From Amaranthus tricolor (taxonomy: Eukaryota; Streptophyta; Magnoliopsida; Caryophyllales; Amaranthaceae), in the NCBI RefSeq assembly GCF_026212465.1, contig NC_080059.1, positions 8,262,811 to 8,326,810 of the forward strand: a stretch of DNA of 64,000 nucleotides, written 5' to 3'. Shown piece after piece: positions 48,905-59,533 of the stretch. The position numbers were made by a program, and so were the translations under genes. Within the stretch, counting starts at the first letter, position 1, and every line of letters begins with the position of its first letter. Under the pieces are notes generated by a model, which saw nothing but the letters and a program-made list of their open reading frames with translations, made no database searches and was not told the DNA's origin.

Positions 48905-49205
48905 ATTTTTAGCTTCTGGAATCTTCATAAGATTTGTAGAGCTCCAAGTCACGGTCGTGTGGGCACTTGAATCGCCCCAAAATGAGTTCGTATGAGGGAG
49001 TTATGTCCAAAATACTAACAGGCTGTCATAAAAATCAACAATAAGCTTTCTGTTTTGCCATTTTTGGGATTAGTTCTGATTGTTTCTGGTTTTTAGTGTC
49101 TTCATAAGAATTGTAGAGCCTTGAGTCAGAGTCGCGTAGCCACTTGAATCGCCCCCAAATGAGTTCGTATGAGAGAGTTATGACCAAAATACTAACCGAC
49201 TGTCA
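48905..49205. repeat. Tandem duplication with a period of about 178 bp
   Basis: Two copies (about 48905-49025 and 49085-49205) share CTTCATAAGA.TTGTAGAGC, CACTTGAATCGCCCC, AAATGAGTTCGTATGAG.GA and CCAAAATACTAAC. No coding sequence; unrecognised origin. Confidence 0.75.
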
Positions 49206-51084
49206 TGAAAATTGAGAATAACCAATCATGAGGTTAATTGTTCAAATTAGGATTTCAATTGGTATTTCTTTGATCAAGTATTTAAGATTATTTTATGTTT
49301 TTTTATTGGGTAATTATAGATAGTATGAGTTTGTTGAGTATTATTAATAGTGATGAAAAAGGGAGCTTGGATTGTTATCTTTTGGCGTTATAAGTTGATG
49401 TACACAAGGTGTTTTTTCAAATGCATCAATGAAGTTCTTTAGTTTTCTAATTTAATTTTTGGTGTTTTAAATTTTGGATTTCGACTTTGTTTCACCTTGT
49501 TTCTAGTCCTTGATCAAAATTATATTTTATATGTTCACAAGTTTATAAATATGAGCTTTTAAATATATTGTACTATGAAAATGAGTTATGGTTATGGATT
49601 TCAAAGAAAACCAAGTGATTTATTGATTCATTTTATATTGAAATGTTCGACATTAAAATAAAATGTCCGTTTTTGGGAATTGGCAATGGATATTTATATC
49701 CGGATTATTGTGTAAATCCTATAGCTTGATAATAGGTAATGTTATTCGGATCGGTCTCGAGCCCCCGATCCCGTTTCATTCTTGCAAGAGCCGTATTTTC
49801 GGTGATGTCGATCACCCGTGTTCTCAGGATTTAGATAAAAACCTACTTCCTGACGGTCCATTATATTCCCACGTTTTAAACTGTTATTACATTATTTTTT
49901 TTAATGAGTTTTGAATAAATATGTTTGGTATATAAAGTTTTGTTTGTTTTGCAATGAAAGCATATGTTTCATTTGTCGTATTATATCGCTATTAACTTGT
50001 AAAGTTATAGCCGTATTTTGATTCGTTATGAACTAAAGGTTTATAGCCATATTTATGTCGATACCAAACGGTCTTTTAAAAGAGTTTGAATTTGGATAAA
50101 ATAATGTTTATAGATGGTTACCAAGTGAACAAGGAATTTGATTGGAGATTTTTGTTAATGACTTGTATATAAATGTAATAGTTTGTTGGATTACTTAACA
50201 ATTCAATTGTTGACAGTTTTTGATGGGGCCTATCTCTTACGGGGGATAGATCCACTTTCAGGTTGCCAACCTTAGTGCAGATGGATGTGCTGCTCCTTTA
50301 TGTGTCATGTGTTGCAATAGCGAGGACATCGTTTTTGGAAAGTTAACTTATAATGATATTTTAACAAATCATGTGTTGTAAAAATTAAAAAAAAGTTTAG
50401 ATATTTTATAATGTATTAACTTAGATTATAACTAGTTTGTAATCAATTGTATTACAGTTATGTAAAGTTTTTAAATACTCTGATATTGGTTGTTGTGGCT
50501 ATCGAGCCACAGGTCGGATTCAGCCCAGACTTCTATAAGTCTTCCGCTGTGCTTTGTAGACAATATCATTATATTGTTTATGCTGGTTTGGGTTGTTTCA
50601 ACCTAGCTAGGAAGCCTAATTTCAAGTGCACTGTAGTTTTAGCTTAGATGAACTTAATTAGGGTTTGTTTGTAGCGTGAGACTTAATGCAAGTTCTTTAA
50701 TGCAAGAATAATTATAATAAGCAGGTCTTTTGAGAGATTGTCTCTTAGAGAGACAGCTTTCAAAGCCTAACCCAATTCAAAAAAAAACCTACTACGCGTA
50801 CGAATTTTATAAAAACACCTACTGTAATTTTTAGTAGGTATTTTGAGCTATTTTAGTAGGCATTTAAACTAGTTTTAGCAGGTATTTTTTCATACTGAAG
50901 TAGGCATTTGAATAGTTGATGTAGACATTTTGAATTAGTTATATATATTAAAGTGGACATATAAACACCTACAACACATTACAAAATACCTACAACACAT
51001 AACAAAAACACATACAACAAACTACATTCAAGATAATATACATACTTACATTAATCATATATACATACACTCTACATCTCATAT

Positions 51085-51302
51085 GATAAAAACTTACATT
51101 TCATATAATAAAAACTAAATTTAATATGATATACGCCTACATTATATATACACACTCTATATTTCATATAATAAAAACCTAGATTTTATATTACATGATA
51201 AAAACCTACATTTGATACGATAAACACCTACATTTTATATGACAAAAATCTACATTTTCATATAATAAAAATCTACATTTTATATAATAAAACCTACATT
51301 TC
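51085..51302. repeat. Degenerate array of about 20-25 bp units (AAAACCTACATTTTATAT-type)
   Basis: Around nine units of TAAAAACCTACATTTTATATGA form. Together with 50725-50960 (GAGAGATTGTCTCTTAGAGAGAC, then TAGTAGGTATTTT/TAGGCATTT repeats) this resembles interior sequence of the GAGAC repeat family. Confidence 0.6.
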
Positions 51303-51390
51303 ACAGTGATAAAAATTTACTTTTCATATCAAATATTGTTAACTTATTGATGAGCCGGTGCATTAGATACGTATGTGTCCTGTCACCTGT

Positions 51391-51420
51391 GAAATCCATG
51401 CAACGGTGCCAGCAGTCAAT
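51391..51420 (+). promoter_or_regulatory. Conserved upstream block with RY motif, first steroleosin gene
   Basis: A 30-bp block matching 57761-57790 at 25 of 30 positions (all differences transitions) and centred on CATGCA (51397-51402). CATGCA is the RY core bound by B3 factors of the ABI3/FUS3/LEC2 type. It lies about 265 bp before the ATG. Confidence 0.6.
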
Positions 51421-51656
51421 CATATTCATACGACAAGCTAACGAAGTCGCTCTATCGTAATTGTAATCAGCATTATTGTATTCATCCTCCTCTTTAACTC
51501 TTTCATCTTCCATTCTGTTTCTCCTCCTCATCCTTCATTTCAGCTTCTACTCCTTCAGCTTAAGTTTAAAAATGGCCAATCTGGTGTTGTCTTAGTCGAT
51601 GTAAGCAGTAAGCATCGCTTTTTCCAAACAAGTTCTATATCTCAAAAAAAATAAAA

Positions 51657-54600
51657 ATGGTAAACACAATCTTGAATATGACCGCTCTTCCCTTGACGTT
51701 TATAGCAATGTGTTTTTTGTTGCCGCCATTTGTGTTTGTGAAGTTAATAATGTCCATCTTCTCTTCGTTCTTACCCGAAGATGTCGCAGGAAAAGTAGTC
51801 CTCATCACTGGCGCTTCCTCTGGCATTGGCGAGGTTTAATTTCCCTCCTTTTCAATTTCATGATTCATTTACTTTTTTCGAATTCGTATGATTTCCTTGC
51901 TAAGTTGCTATTGAAATTACATTCTCCTTGTATATGATGCCATTTTTGTGTTAGGAACTTAGGACTAAGTGGGTTTTAATTTGTTGGTCACAGTAAGTGT
52001 TTGATCATAATAATAAATAATAATCAATAGTATGAAATATTAAAAAAAAAAAAAAATTGGAGCAAATTGGATTAGTGTTTACATGAGATTAAATAATCAA
52101 GATCATGTCATTAATTTAACACTAAAACCCTAGTTTTGTAGCTTTCACCCCACCCTACAATTGCTTTCTCAAAAGTCTATTCAATTTAGTTGAAATGGGG
52201 CTGTGAAGAATGACCACTCTGTAGTTTAATTTTGCTGCAGACACCAGAGTTTTGCTTGTTGCCAAGTATCACTAATCTTATTTTGTGCCTTTCAATAGTC
52301 CATTTGGAAGTACTTGGTCTTGTAAAGCCACTTGTTTGCAATTGCTGAAATTTCTTCACTCATGGCGTTAAGCCAATTGGGATCTTTATAATTAAGCTGT
52401 TTTGAAGGATGAATGAACTTGAGCAGGTGTGATAGTTGCTATGAAACAGGTAAATTGAGGGTTGACATTTGTTGAGGCAAGGTTTTGTTTTGGGAGTTAT
52501 TTGATCTTGCAACCAAGATGGAGGATGATCTTGACATATAGGTGTAGGTGCAAGTGAACTAGTGGAGGAGTTGAAGTATGTGGTTCAAATTGAGGAGACT
52601 GAGCGTGATATTGGTTTGCGTTTCGTGCAGAGTTCTTCAGATGAATCTTACCAAGTAGGAGCTGAAGGTGGTTGTATCTGGATATCAGATGAGGAACGAG
52701 GAGGGTGATAGAATTTTAAGAGATGGATCTGTGCAAAGTGCAAACCAAAGGAGGAAAACAGAGAGGCAATCCACGTTCAATTGACATCACTTTAAACAAA
52801 ATAAAATCAAATAGTATACTTAAATATATCCTAAGTGAGATGGTTAGTGCTATTATTTCCCAGGAAAGACCTGGGTTTGAAACCCATTACTTGCGCGTCG
52901 CCGTTTCAGATATATTTTTTTAAAATTTTCATTTTTATTACCCAACTAATAATACCTCCAATTTGTTGGAATGATGTTCGCTTCCAAAATATGAAAACGC
53001 AGCGTGGCTATTTGTGTTGGGCATTTGCGTAAACTTATTTAATTCTGATTGTAATTTTTATTTAATTATTGACATCATTTTTTTTCTGGATCTGTTCTCC
53101 CCAGTAGCATTTAGGTAAACCCGACTAAAACCCCAAACTTCTTTACATCTCAAGGATGTTTTTATGTTTTCTTTCCACCCTGGCATTTTGCTGTTCCCCT
53201 CAACACATGAGGTTTGACGCAATATACCTACTTTATCATACAATGCTCTACATTGCCAAGTGATCAAATTCTGGAGCATTATAAAATCTTAAAAATCTTC
53301 ACCTTTTTGTCAAATTGAGTAGTGGTCAAGTTTATGAAGGTGTTAAGGGCTTCCGATCTATTTGCCAAAAAAATGACCCAAGTTGTCTTGGTGTGATCAT
53401 CTACAACTGTGACAAAGAATATGTGTTTGCATCTGGTTTGAACTCTATACGGCCCCCATATGTTAATGTGAAGTAATTCAAAGCGTTGTTGGGCTTAAGA
53501 TGAGCTGATGGGGAAGGGCTCTTTGTGAGTTTCGTCGCCATGGGACATATGCATAAGTCAACACATCATGTGAGTATTTGTCTATTTGACACTGGCCATC
53601 ACACAACCCTGCTCCACACTCAAATTCTTGCTGCTTATGAAATTCAGGTTTGCACTTGACTTTTCCTTCATAGTTAACACATCACACTGTTAGCATTAGT
53701 GTGCATTAGGTAGTATAAGCCATTTTTAGGCACTCCCACACCCAGAAGTTTGTGATTAGCATTGCTCATTGCGAAACAGTAATTAGCATAGAAATTCGCC
53801 TTATATTTGTTCTTGTGGCTAGTTTATTGACAGACAAGACAATACGTTTGAATTCAGGAACAACAATTACGTTTTTAAGGGTGAGATCATTATTTAGCTG
53901 TAGGTTATCATAGTGAACATGTATCTTTATACTCCTATAAACTACTTGAAGAGGTAATTGACAAAGTTGTTATGAGATGGTTTTTCTCTTATTTGTCGTT
54001 CACAAAACAGATCATATGGCTTGTTTTGCTCTTTGAAGCATATTGCATACGAGTATGCCAGGAGAGGAGCCCGTTTGGCCCTTGTTGCCAGAAGGAAACA
54101 TCTTCTCCAAAATGTAGCTGATATCTGTAATCAGCTTGGCGCACCTGATGTCATTGTCATCCCTGCTGATGTTAGCAAAGTGGAGGATTGTCGGCATTTT
54201 ACCACCGAAACAGTGAATCATTTTGGCAGACGTAAGTGTGCTATACATACACGTTAAGCTTTACACATCTTATCCATATAGTTTTACTTGGTTTGATTAC
54301 TAACAAAACTCCTAAAAGTCTAATTTCCAAATGTGAGGGCTTTAAGAGCATTTGCAGAAACCTTTATTCTTTTTAAGTTCAAGTTTTGCTTAAATCAGTA
54401 TTTTTTAAAACTTAGAAAACAATATAACTTTGTAATTGGAACATTAAATTGAACCCCACTACTGGTGTTCCAATAAAATAAATCTTAATACATAGAGATG
54501 TAGAAATCATTCTCAACTATCAATTTTTCTTGCAAAATAGATAGAAGAAGGCCGAGGAGAATAAATATTATAATTTACATTGGACCATATATATGTGTTA

Positions 54601-56550
54601 AGGAACCAATTCAACCAAAAACTTAAGATAATGGTTAAGGGTCCAAGATATGTTATATATACTATTACGCGCCCCTTCACACGAGAGTCCTTTAGGTTAG
54701 AAGTGTTGATGCAGCACATGCTCTTTTCATATCATTATCATTATCCTACCAGTGTATCCCGCTCATAGAAAAACTATGGACAGGGTCTGGGGAGGGAAGG
54801 ACGATGGCAACTCATACTCATAAAGGAGAGCGCGGCTAAAGGAGTCCCCTGGCTCGAGAAATAAATGCATATAAATAAAATAAATAAGTAGAACCAACTA
54901 CCAAATAGAAGAAAACAAAAAACTAATAATAAAAGAAACGAGAGAAGCAAGATGGCAAGAACACCAAAAGGTAATCTAAGAGGACAACAGTAGTTTAAAA
55001 CATGGATATGGTCTTTTCATACCTAGCGTTAAATATTCCACTTGAAATAACGAAGGGTGAATGAGATTTTTTTTGTCATTTTGTCTTCTAATATTTTGTC
55101 AAGGACCCAAACTCATCCAAAAGCTAAAGCTATTTATAAACATGAAATCAATTTAAAAGATTTGGGAGTTTGGGACCGGACAATGGATGTTTGATTTTCT
55201 AATGAGCTAGTAGGTTCGAAAAATACGATCCATTCTAGAACAAATAGGAAATCTTTATTTAATAACTCTGTTGCATGGATGAACCCACCTGCAACAATAG
55301 TGGACCATTTGGTTTGCAATGCTGGAATTGCCACAATATGCATGCTTGAAGAATTCACTCCTGTAACCAATGCTGCACCAGTGATGGTAAATCTCATTCA
55401 ACACTACTTTTTTACTTTTCAGTCTTAAGTTAACATTACATTTAGTTGAATAAGTTTCCATCTTTTTCAGGAAACTAACTTCTGGGGCTCAGTTTACAGC
55501 ACCCACTTTGCAGTCCCACATCTCAGAAAAAGCATGGGCAAAATAATAGTCATTGCCTCTGCTGCATCATGGTTACCTGTACCACGACTTGCTTTCTACT
55601 CCGTAAATTGTCCATCTTGCTTCATAGTCTGATCTATATTATTTCTGACTCGCCGTTTCTCCATCTTACTTGTCAACTATGGCAATTACAGGCAAGTAAA
55701 GCAGCACTAGTGATCTTTTTCGAGACACTGAGGGTCGAGCTTGGAAGAGACATCGGGATCACAATAGTAACACCAGGGCTAACTGAATCAGAATTGACCA
55801 AAGGAAAGTTCCTTTCAAAAGAAGGCAAAATGGTATTGGATCAAGAGATAAGAGATGTAAGTTACTTCTACTTGCTTAACATAAAACACTGAAGAATGAA
55901 ATCGAATTGGTTCCACACACATGCTTTTCAAAATGAACATGTCACATATTTTAAAATGGGGGTAAATATGTTTGGCAATTGGTTGTTTGTTGTTGGTATT
56001 TTAGTTGGCTTATTTGACCAGCTAGAAATGGTGGTTATTTTTGTTGGCTTTTAAGCTAGCTGAAAAAGCCAGCTGATTATGAAGATGTTTGGTAAATTTA
56101 GGTATTAGTTGTTGGCTGTTTATTAGAGAAAATGTGGGTTAATAAGCCAAAAGCCAACTTTTTTTGTTGTTTGACCAACCGACAAGCCAAATGCCAACCA
56201 AAAAGCTAAGCAAAAAGCCATGAACCAAACACCCTAATACATAAAGCATTGAATTTAGTTTGGAAGCTACATGATGGCAGGTAGAAGTAAGTGTAGTCCC
56301 AGTACAGCCAGTGGAGAAATGTGCAAAGGACACTGTGGATAGTGCTTGCTGTGGTGCCAAGTATTTGACAGTGCCATCATGGTTGAGGGCAACAATCCTA
56401 TGGAAAATATTTGTACCTGAGGCAATCGAGTGGTGCAACCGCATTCTGCTTGTAACCGGACCTGAGACGCCACCAACGGAAGCACTTAGTAAGAAAATCC
56501 TAGATCTCACTGGACTTCAAAAAACCTTGTACCCACCTTCAATCCAATAA
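51657..56550 (+). CDS. Steroleosin / 11-beta-hydroxysteroid dehydrogenase-like reductase, first tandem copy, 340 aa
   Basis: NADP(H)-dependent short-chain dehydrogenase anchored to oil bodies or ER; family members act on sterol or brassinosteroid-like substrates, exact substrate unknown. Six exons: 51657-51833, 54039-54231, 55301-55386, 55471-55602, 55692-55856, 56281-56550, all GT-AG, ending TAA. The N terminus (about 1-40) is a hydrophobic anchor with LLPPFVF, the proline-containing oleosin-like segment of steroleosins. TGASSGIG cofactor motif at 51-58, NAG at 130-132, catalytic S182, Y195, K199 (YSASK). A tail follows with the conserved PSW...E(W) region and a YPPSIQ end. Exon sizes match the downstream copy almost exactly. 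Intron 1 (2.2 kb) holds a decayed antisense copia element and intron 2 a TRIM with a nested SINE; the gene still reads through. Confidence 0.92.
52240..53640 (-). pseudogene. Degenerate antisense Ty1/copia polyprotein fragment in intron 1
   Basis: Minus-strand reading in shifting frames gives copia-type integrase text (HINIWGPYRVQT..CKHIFFVTVVDDHTKTTWVIFL at about 53510-53380) and, further left, the start of the reverse transcriptase (NYKDPNWLNAMSEEISAIANKW, then KWTIERHKIRLVILGNKQ at 52310-52240). Multiple frameshifts and stops; no LTRs identified. Confidence 0.68.
52828..52912 (+). repeat. tRNA-like SINE head within intron 1
   Basis: GTGAGATGGTTAGTGC resembles an A box and CTGGGTTTGAAACCC (about 52871-52885) a B box with a flanking stem, the layout of tRNA-derived SINEs. 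No clear tail or target duplication; could be part of the surrounding copia remnant. Confidence 0.4.
54594..55141 (-). mobile_element. TRIM-like element, copy E, interrupted by a SINE
   Basis: Minus-strand copy of the family at 23163: right repeat at about 54594-54680, interior (ATGCAGCACATG, GGTGAATGAGA), left repeat ending in GTCCTTGACA at about 55095-55141. Split by the SINE at 54732-55011. Confidence 0.6.
54732..55011. mobile_element. SINE with 10-bp target duplication, inside TRIM copy E
   Basis: Flanked by exact TCTTTTCATA copies (54722-54731, 55012-55021). The body carries CTATGGACAGGGTCTGGGGA, GGGAAGGACGATGGC and CTGGCTCGAGAAATAAA, text typical of widespread plant SINEs. A variable-length duplication over 8 bp fits LINE-driven insertion. 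Confidence 0.65.
55958..56236. mobile_element. hAT-like MITE in steroleosin intron 5
   Basis: Left GGGGTAAATATGTTTGGCAA and right ...AACCAAACACCCT are imperfect inverted ends (GGGTGTTTGG type). The interior has repeated AAGCCAA/TTGGCTT motifs. Target duplication not found. Confidence 0.5.
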
Positions 56551-57749
56551 TCCATGACCATAACAAGTTCATATGTAATATATATGAGACAAGATTTTAG
56601 GGATATGTTTTCTTTACATATAAACAATATCTATTATCAAGTGTTTTAGTTGTATACTCCCTTCATGGCTCCGTCCCTTTGAATTTTCTACTCAATATCC
56701 AAAAGGCTCTCAATTTGGATACTTCTAATTCCATACTATACAGTCGGAATATTTTTCATTTCTAGACTCGTATTTTACGTCTTTCGACTTTGCTCCTAAC
56801 CTCGGACGGACCTTAGTGTTCGAACCCTTATTATATATGCAATTCAATATTTTTAATAATTCACTATTTTAGATTTCAGTACTTTTAGTTTTAGACCATT
56901 GTTTGAACCCTTAATGTCCCTTATCTCTCTTTGAACCCTGACTTTGTGCGGGATGTTGTGTTGATCATGATTAAAATTAATAATTTTATTATTTTAAAGA
57001 AAATATTTCTTATAAAAAAGGACCAATAAAACTATTTTAAGGTTACAATAAGAAAATATTGCCTCAAAATATAAAATGAATAGAAATATAATAGGTCTCA
57101 ACTAAAAAGGATGACGTGTTACTAAAAGTAAATCAAACAATTAAACTTAAGTTAGTTTCTTCCGATATTTTGTAATATAAGTTAAAATTTTCAGGTTATA
57201 AAGCCATTAATCGAATTTTTAAGTAATTTTAAGTAGGATTAGATTTTGACATGTCAAGGTAAAAAGAAAGAAAAATTACCCAGAATAATTCGATCTTTTA
57301 CTAATTTTCTTACCATAATCTCAATTTTTGATTAAAAATAAATAATTCAAAGTATGAGAGGTGCTTGTTAAAAATGCTCTAAGGTAACCTTTTATCTATA
57401 CAAAAAGACATTTTGTATAGAAAAATAAAAAGAATTATAAAATTAAATTACAAAAAAAATAAAAACTTTAAAAAATCTAAAATAGAAATCAAGTAATTTT
57501 TTTTATTTTAATTTATAATTTTTATTATTTTTGATTTGTTCTTTATAGTAATTAACAAATATAACCCAATTATCATTTGTATAATATTATTTTTGGATAA
57601 GTAACCTTAAATTAAAATTATTTATAATTAATCAAAAGTTAAATTATACTATTAAAAAAAAAAGTGTTTGTCTAATATTGTGGGATGAAATTGTACATAG
57701 TGAAATTACAGATTGGTGCGATAGATAGATATATAGAAGTTGGTGGAGA
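56551..57749. other. Spacer between the two steroleosin genes
   Basis: Probable 3' UTR of the first gene up to about 56660, then AT-rich DNA without a gene or complete repeat; a GC-richer patch at 56760-56960 is unrecognised. Confidence 0.5.
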
Positions 57750-57826
57750 ACGTGTCCTTTGAAGTCCATGCAATGGCGCCAGCAGCCAACATCGTATCAC
57801 TCCACCGCTTTATCATAAATTTAAAT
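57750..57826 (+). promoter_or_regulatory. Second steroleosin promoter: ACGTGTC, RY block and TATA-like
   Basis: ACGTGTC (57750-57756, ABRE-type core), then the 30-bp block (57761-57790) shared with the first gene and containing CATGCA (57767-57772), then AAATTTAAATACC near 57815-57826. The ATG is at 57901. The order ABRE, RY, TATA resembles seed oil-body gene promoters; expression is inferred. Confidence 0.6.
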
Positions 57827-57900
57827 ACCAGCCTTTCTTCTTCGTTCTTCATTTGTTTCTCCTCTTCTCAGTTTTATACGCCGTTTTTCTGAGTTGTAAA

Positions 57901-59448
57901 ATGGATATGGTTAACACTTTCCTCAATTTTACGGCATTTCCCTTCACTTTTGCAGCAATGTGTTTTTTGTTGCCCCCATTTCTGTTTATCAAACTAATAA
58001 TCTCCATCTTCTCTTCGTTCTTCCTCGAAAATGTCGCCGGAAAAGTAGTCCTCATCACCGGCGCTTCCTCCGGCATTGGCGAGGTTTCCTTTTTTTTTTT
58101 TCTAATTTCTATTCATTTTGTACGTAATTAGGTTCGGAGTAGCAAATTCATAGGAGGAATGAAGTTGAATTAGATATTATAATTTGGTCTTTAGCTGATG
58201 AATTTGAGTGAATATTGATGCAGCATCTAGCATATGAATATGCAAAAAGAGGAGCATGTTTAGTGCTGTCAGCTAGAAGAGAGGGAAGCCTACGAGAAGT
58301 CGGGGATTTATGTCTCGAGTTAGGCTCACCGGATGCAATTGTGGTGCCTGCTGATGTTGCTAAAATTGAAGATTGTCAGCGGCTCGTGAATGCTACCATA
58401 TCACACTATGGACAATGTAAGCTGGAATGGTTTCCTTATTAATTACTACCTTAACTATCTACTGCTTGGACATTGATTATTATTGGTATTAAATGATAAG
58501 GATAATGCTACCATTTCACACTATGGACATTGATTATTACCGTTTCAACTTTCTTTCCTCTATTTCCCTCCTTTCCCCTGTATATTTGCTATGGTTATCC
58601 AAAAGTACATTTCTCCCCCTTTATTTTCCTCCATTTCCTCCTATTTAAACATAGTGATGATATATATTACTCCCTGCTCATTTGCTTTTTGTTTTTTTCA
58701 CAATTATAAAAGTAAATTTTAAATTTTAATATCTTTATTTAACATATTATAAAAAATCATTAAAAAATATGTAATAAAAAAAAGTATATATTAAGATGAA
58801 TCTAACAATATCTGTATATATATTTTATCAAGTATTATGAGGACGGAGGGAGTAATGAGTAATGATAGTCTTATTTTCAGATCCATCATGGTCTATTGTG
58901 GCTTGTGAGGGCTTTTCAAACATAGGAAAATCATCTCTTAAGTTTTGCACTTTATCATTGGTACTCTTAAGTTTTCTTAAGTTTTTTTAATTATCAATGG
59001 TATCTTCGTCTTATTAAGAACCGTGACCTTTTCTAATTTTTTCTGTCCAAAATGTTCAAAACCATTAACTTTTTTTTTATTTTATTTTTTTAATGTTTTA
59101 AATTGGAAAATAAAAGAAAAAAAAATTAATGATTTTGGACGGAAAAAATTAGAAAAGGTTATGGATAATTGAAAAAATCAGGGATACCGTTGATAAATCG
59201 CAAAAATTTAGGGGTACCGTTGATAATTTTCCTTAAACACATGGTTATCAGAATCAATCCTGATCAACGATTCTACGATTCCAAATTAGGCGACCAATTT
59301 GGATCGTATGTAGAATCTTAATGTTCGTAGAATCGTACGATCCTACATAGCTCCAAGATCGTAACACGATTCTACTATCCAACGATCTTATGATCCGATC
59401 CTACAAGGGTAGTTTCAATGGTAAAAAATTTCATATAATTCAGATTTT

Positions 59449-59533
<85 letters not shown>

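Larger units (their letters stand above)
46377..51390. other. Intergenic DNA before the steroleosin cluster
   Basis: No supported gene in about 5 kb. Contains a MITE at 47213-47497, direct duplications at 47.5 and 48.9 kb, and repetitive TACATTTTATAT text at 51.1-51.3 kb. A stretch at 49640-50650 has higher GC and text such as GAGCCCCCGATCCCG, GGGGGATAGATCC and TGCTGGTTTGGG, but only short frames (up to 83 codons) without a domain; it may be a noncoding transcript or retroelement remnant. Confidence 0.45.

Noticed and set aside
51301..51531. 76-codon minus-strand frame
   Set aside because: Covers the conserved promoter block of the steroleosin gene; composition and context fit promoter, not coding.
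55134..55461. Minus-strand frames over steroleosin exon 3
   Set aside because: Antisense shadows of the real exon.
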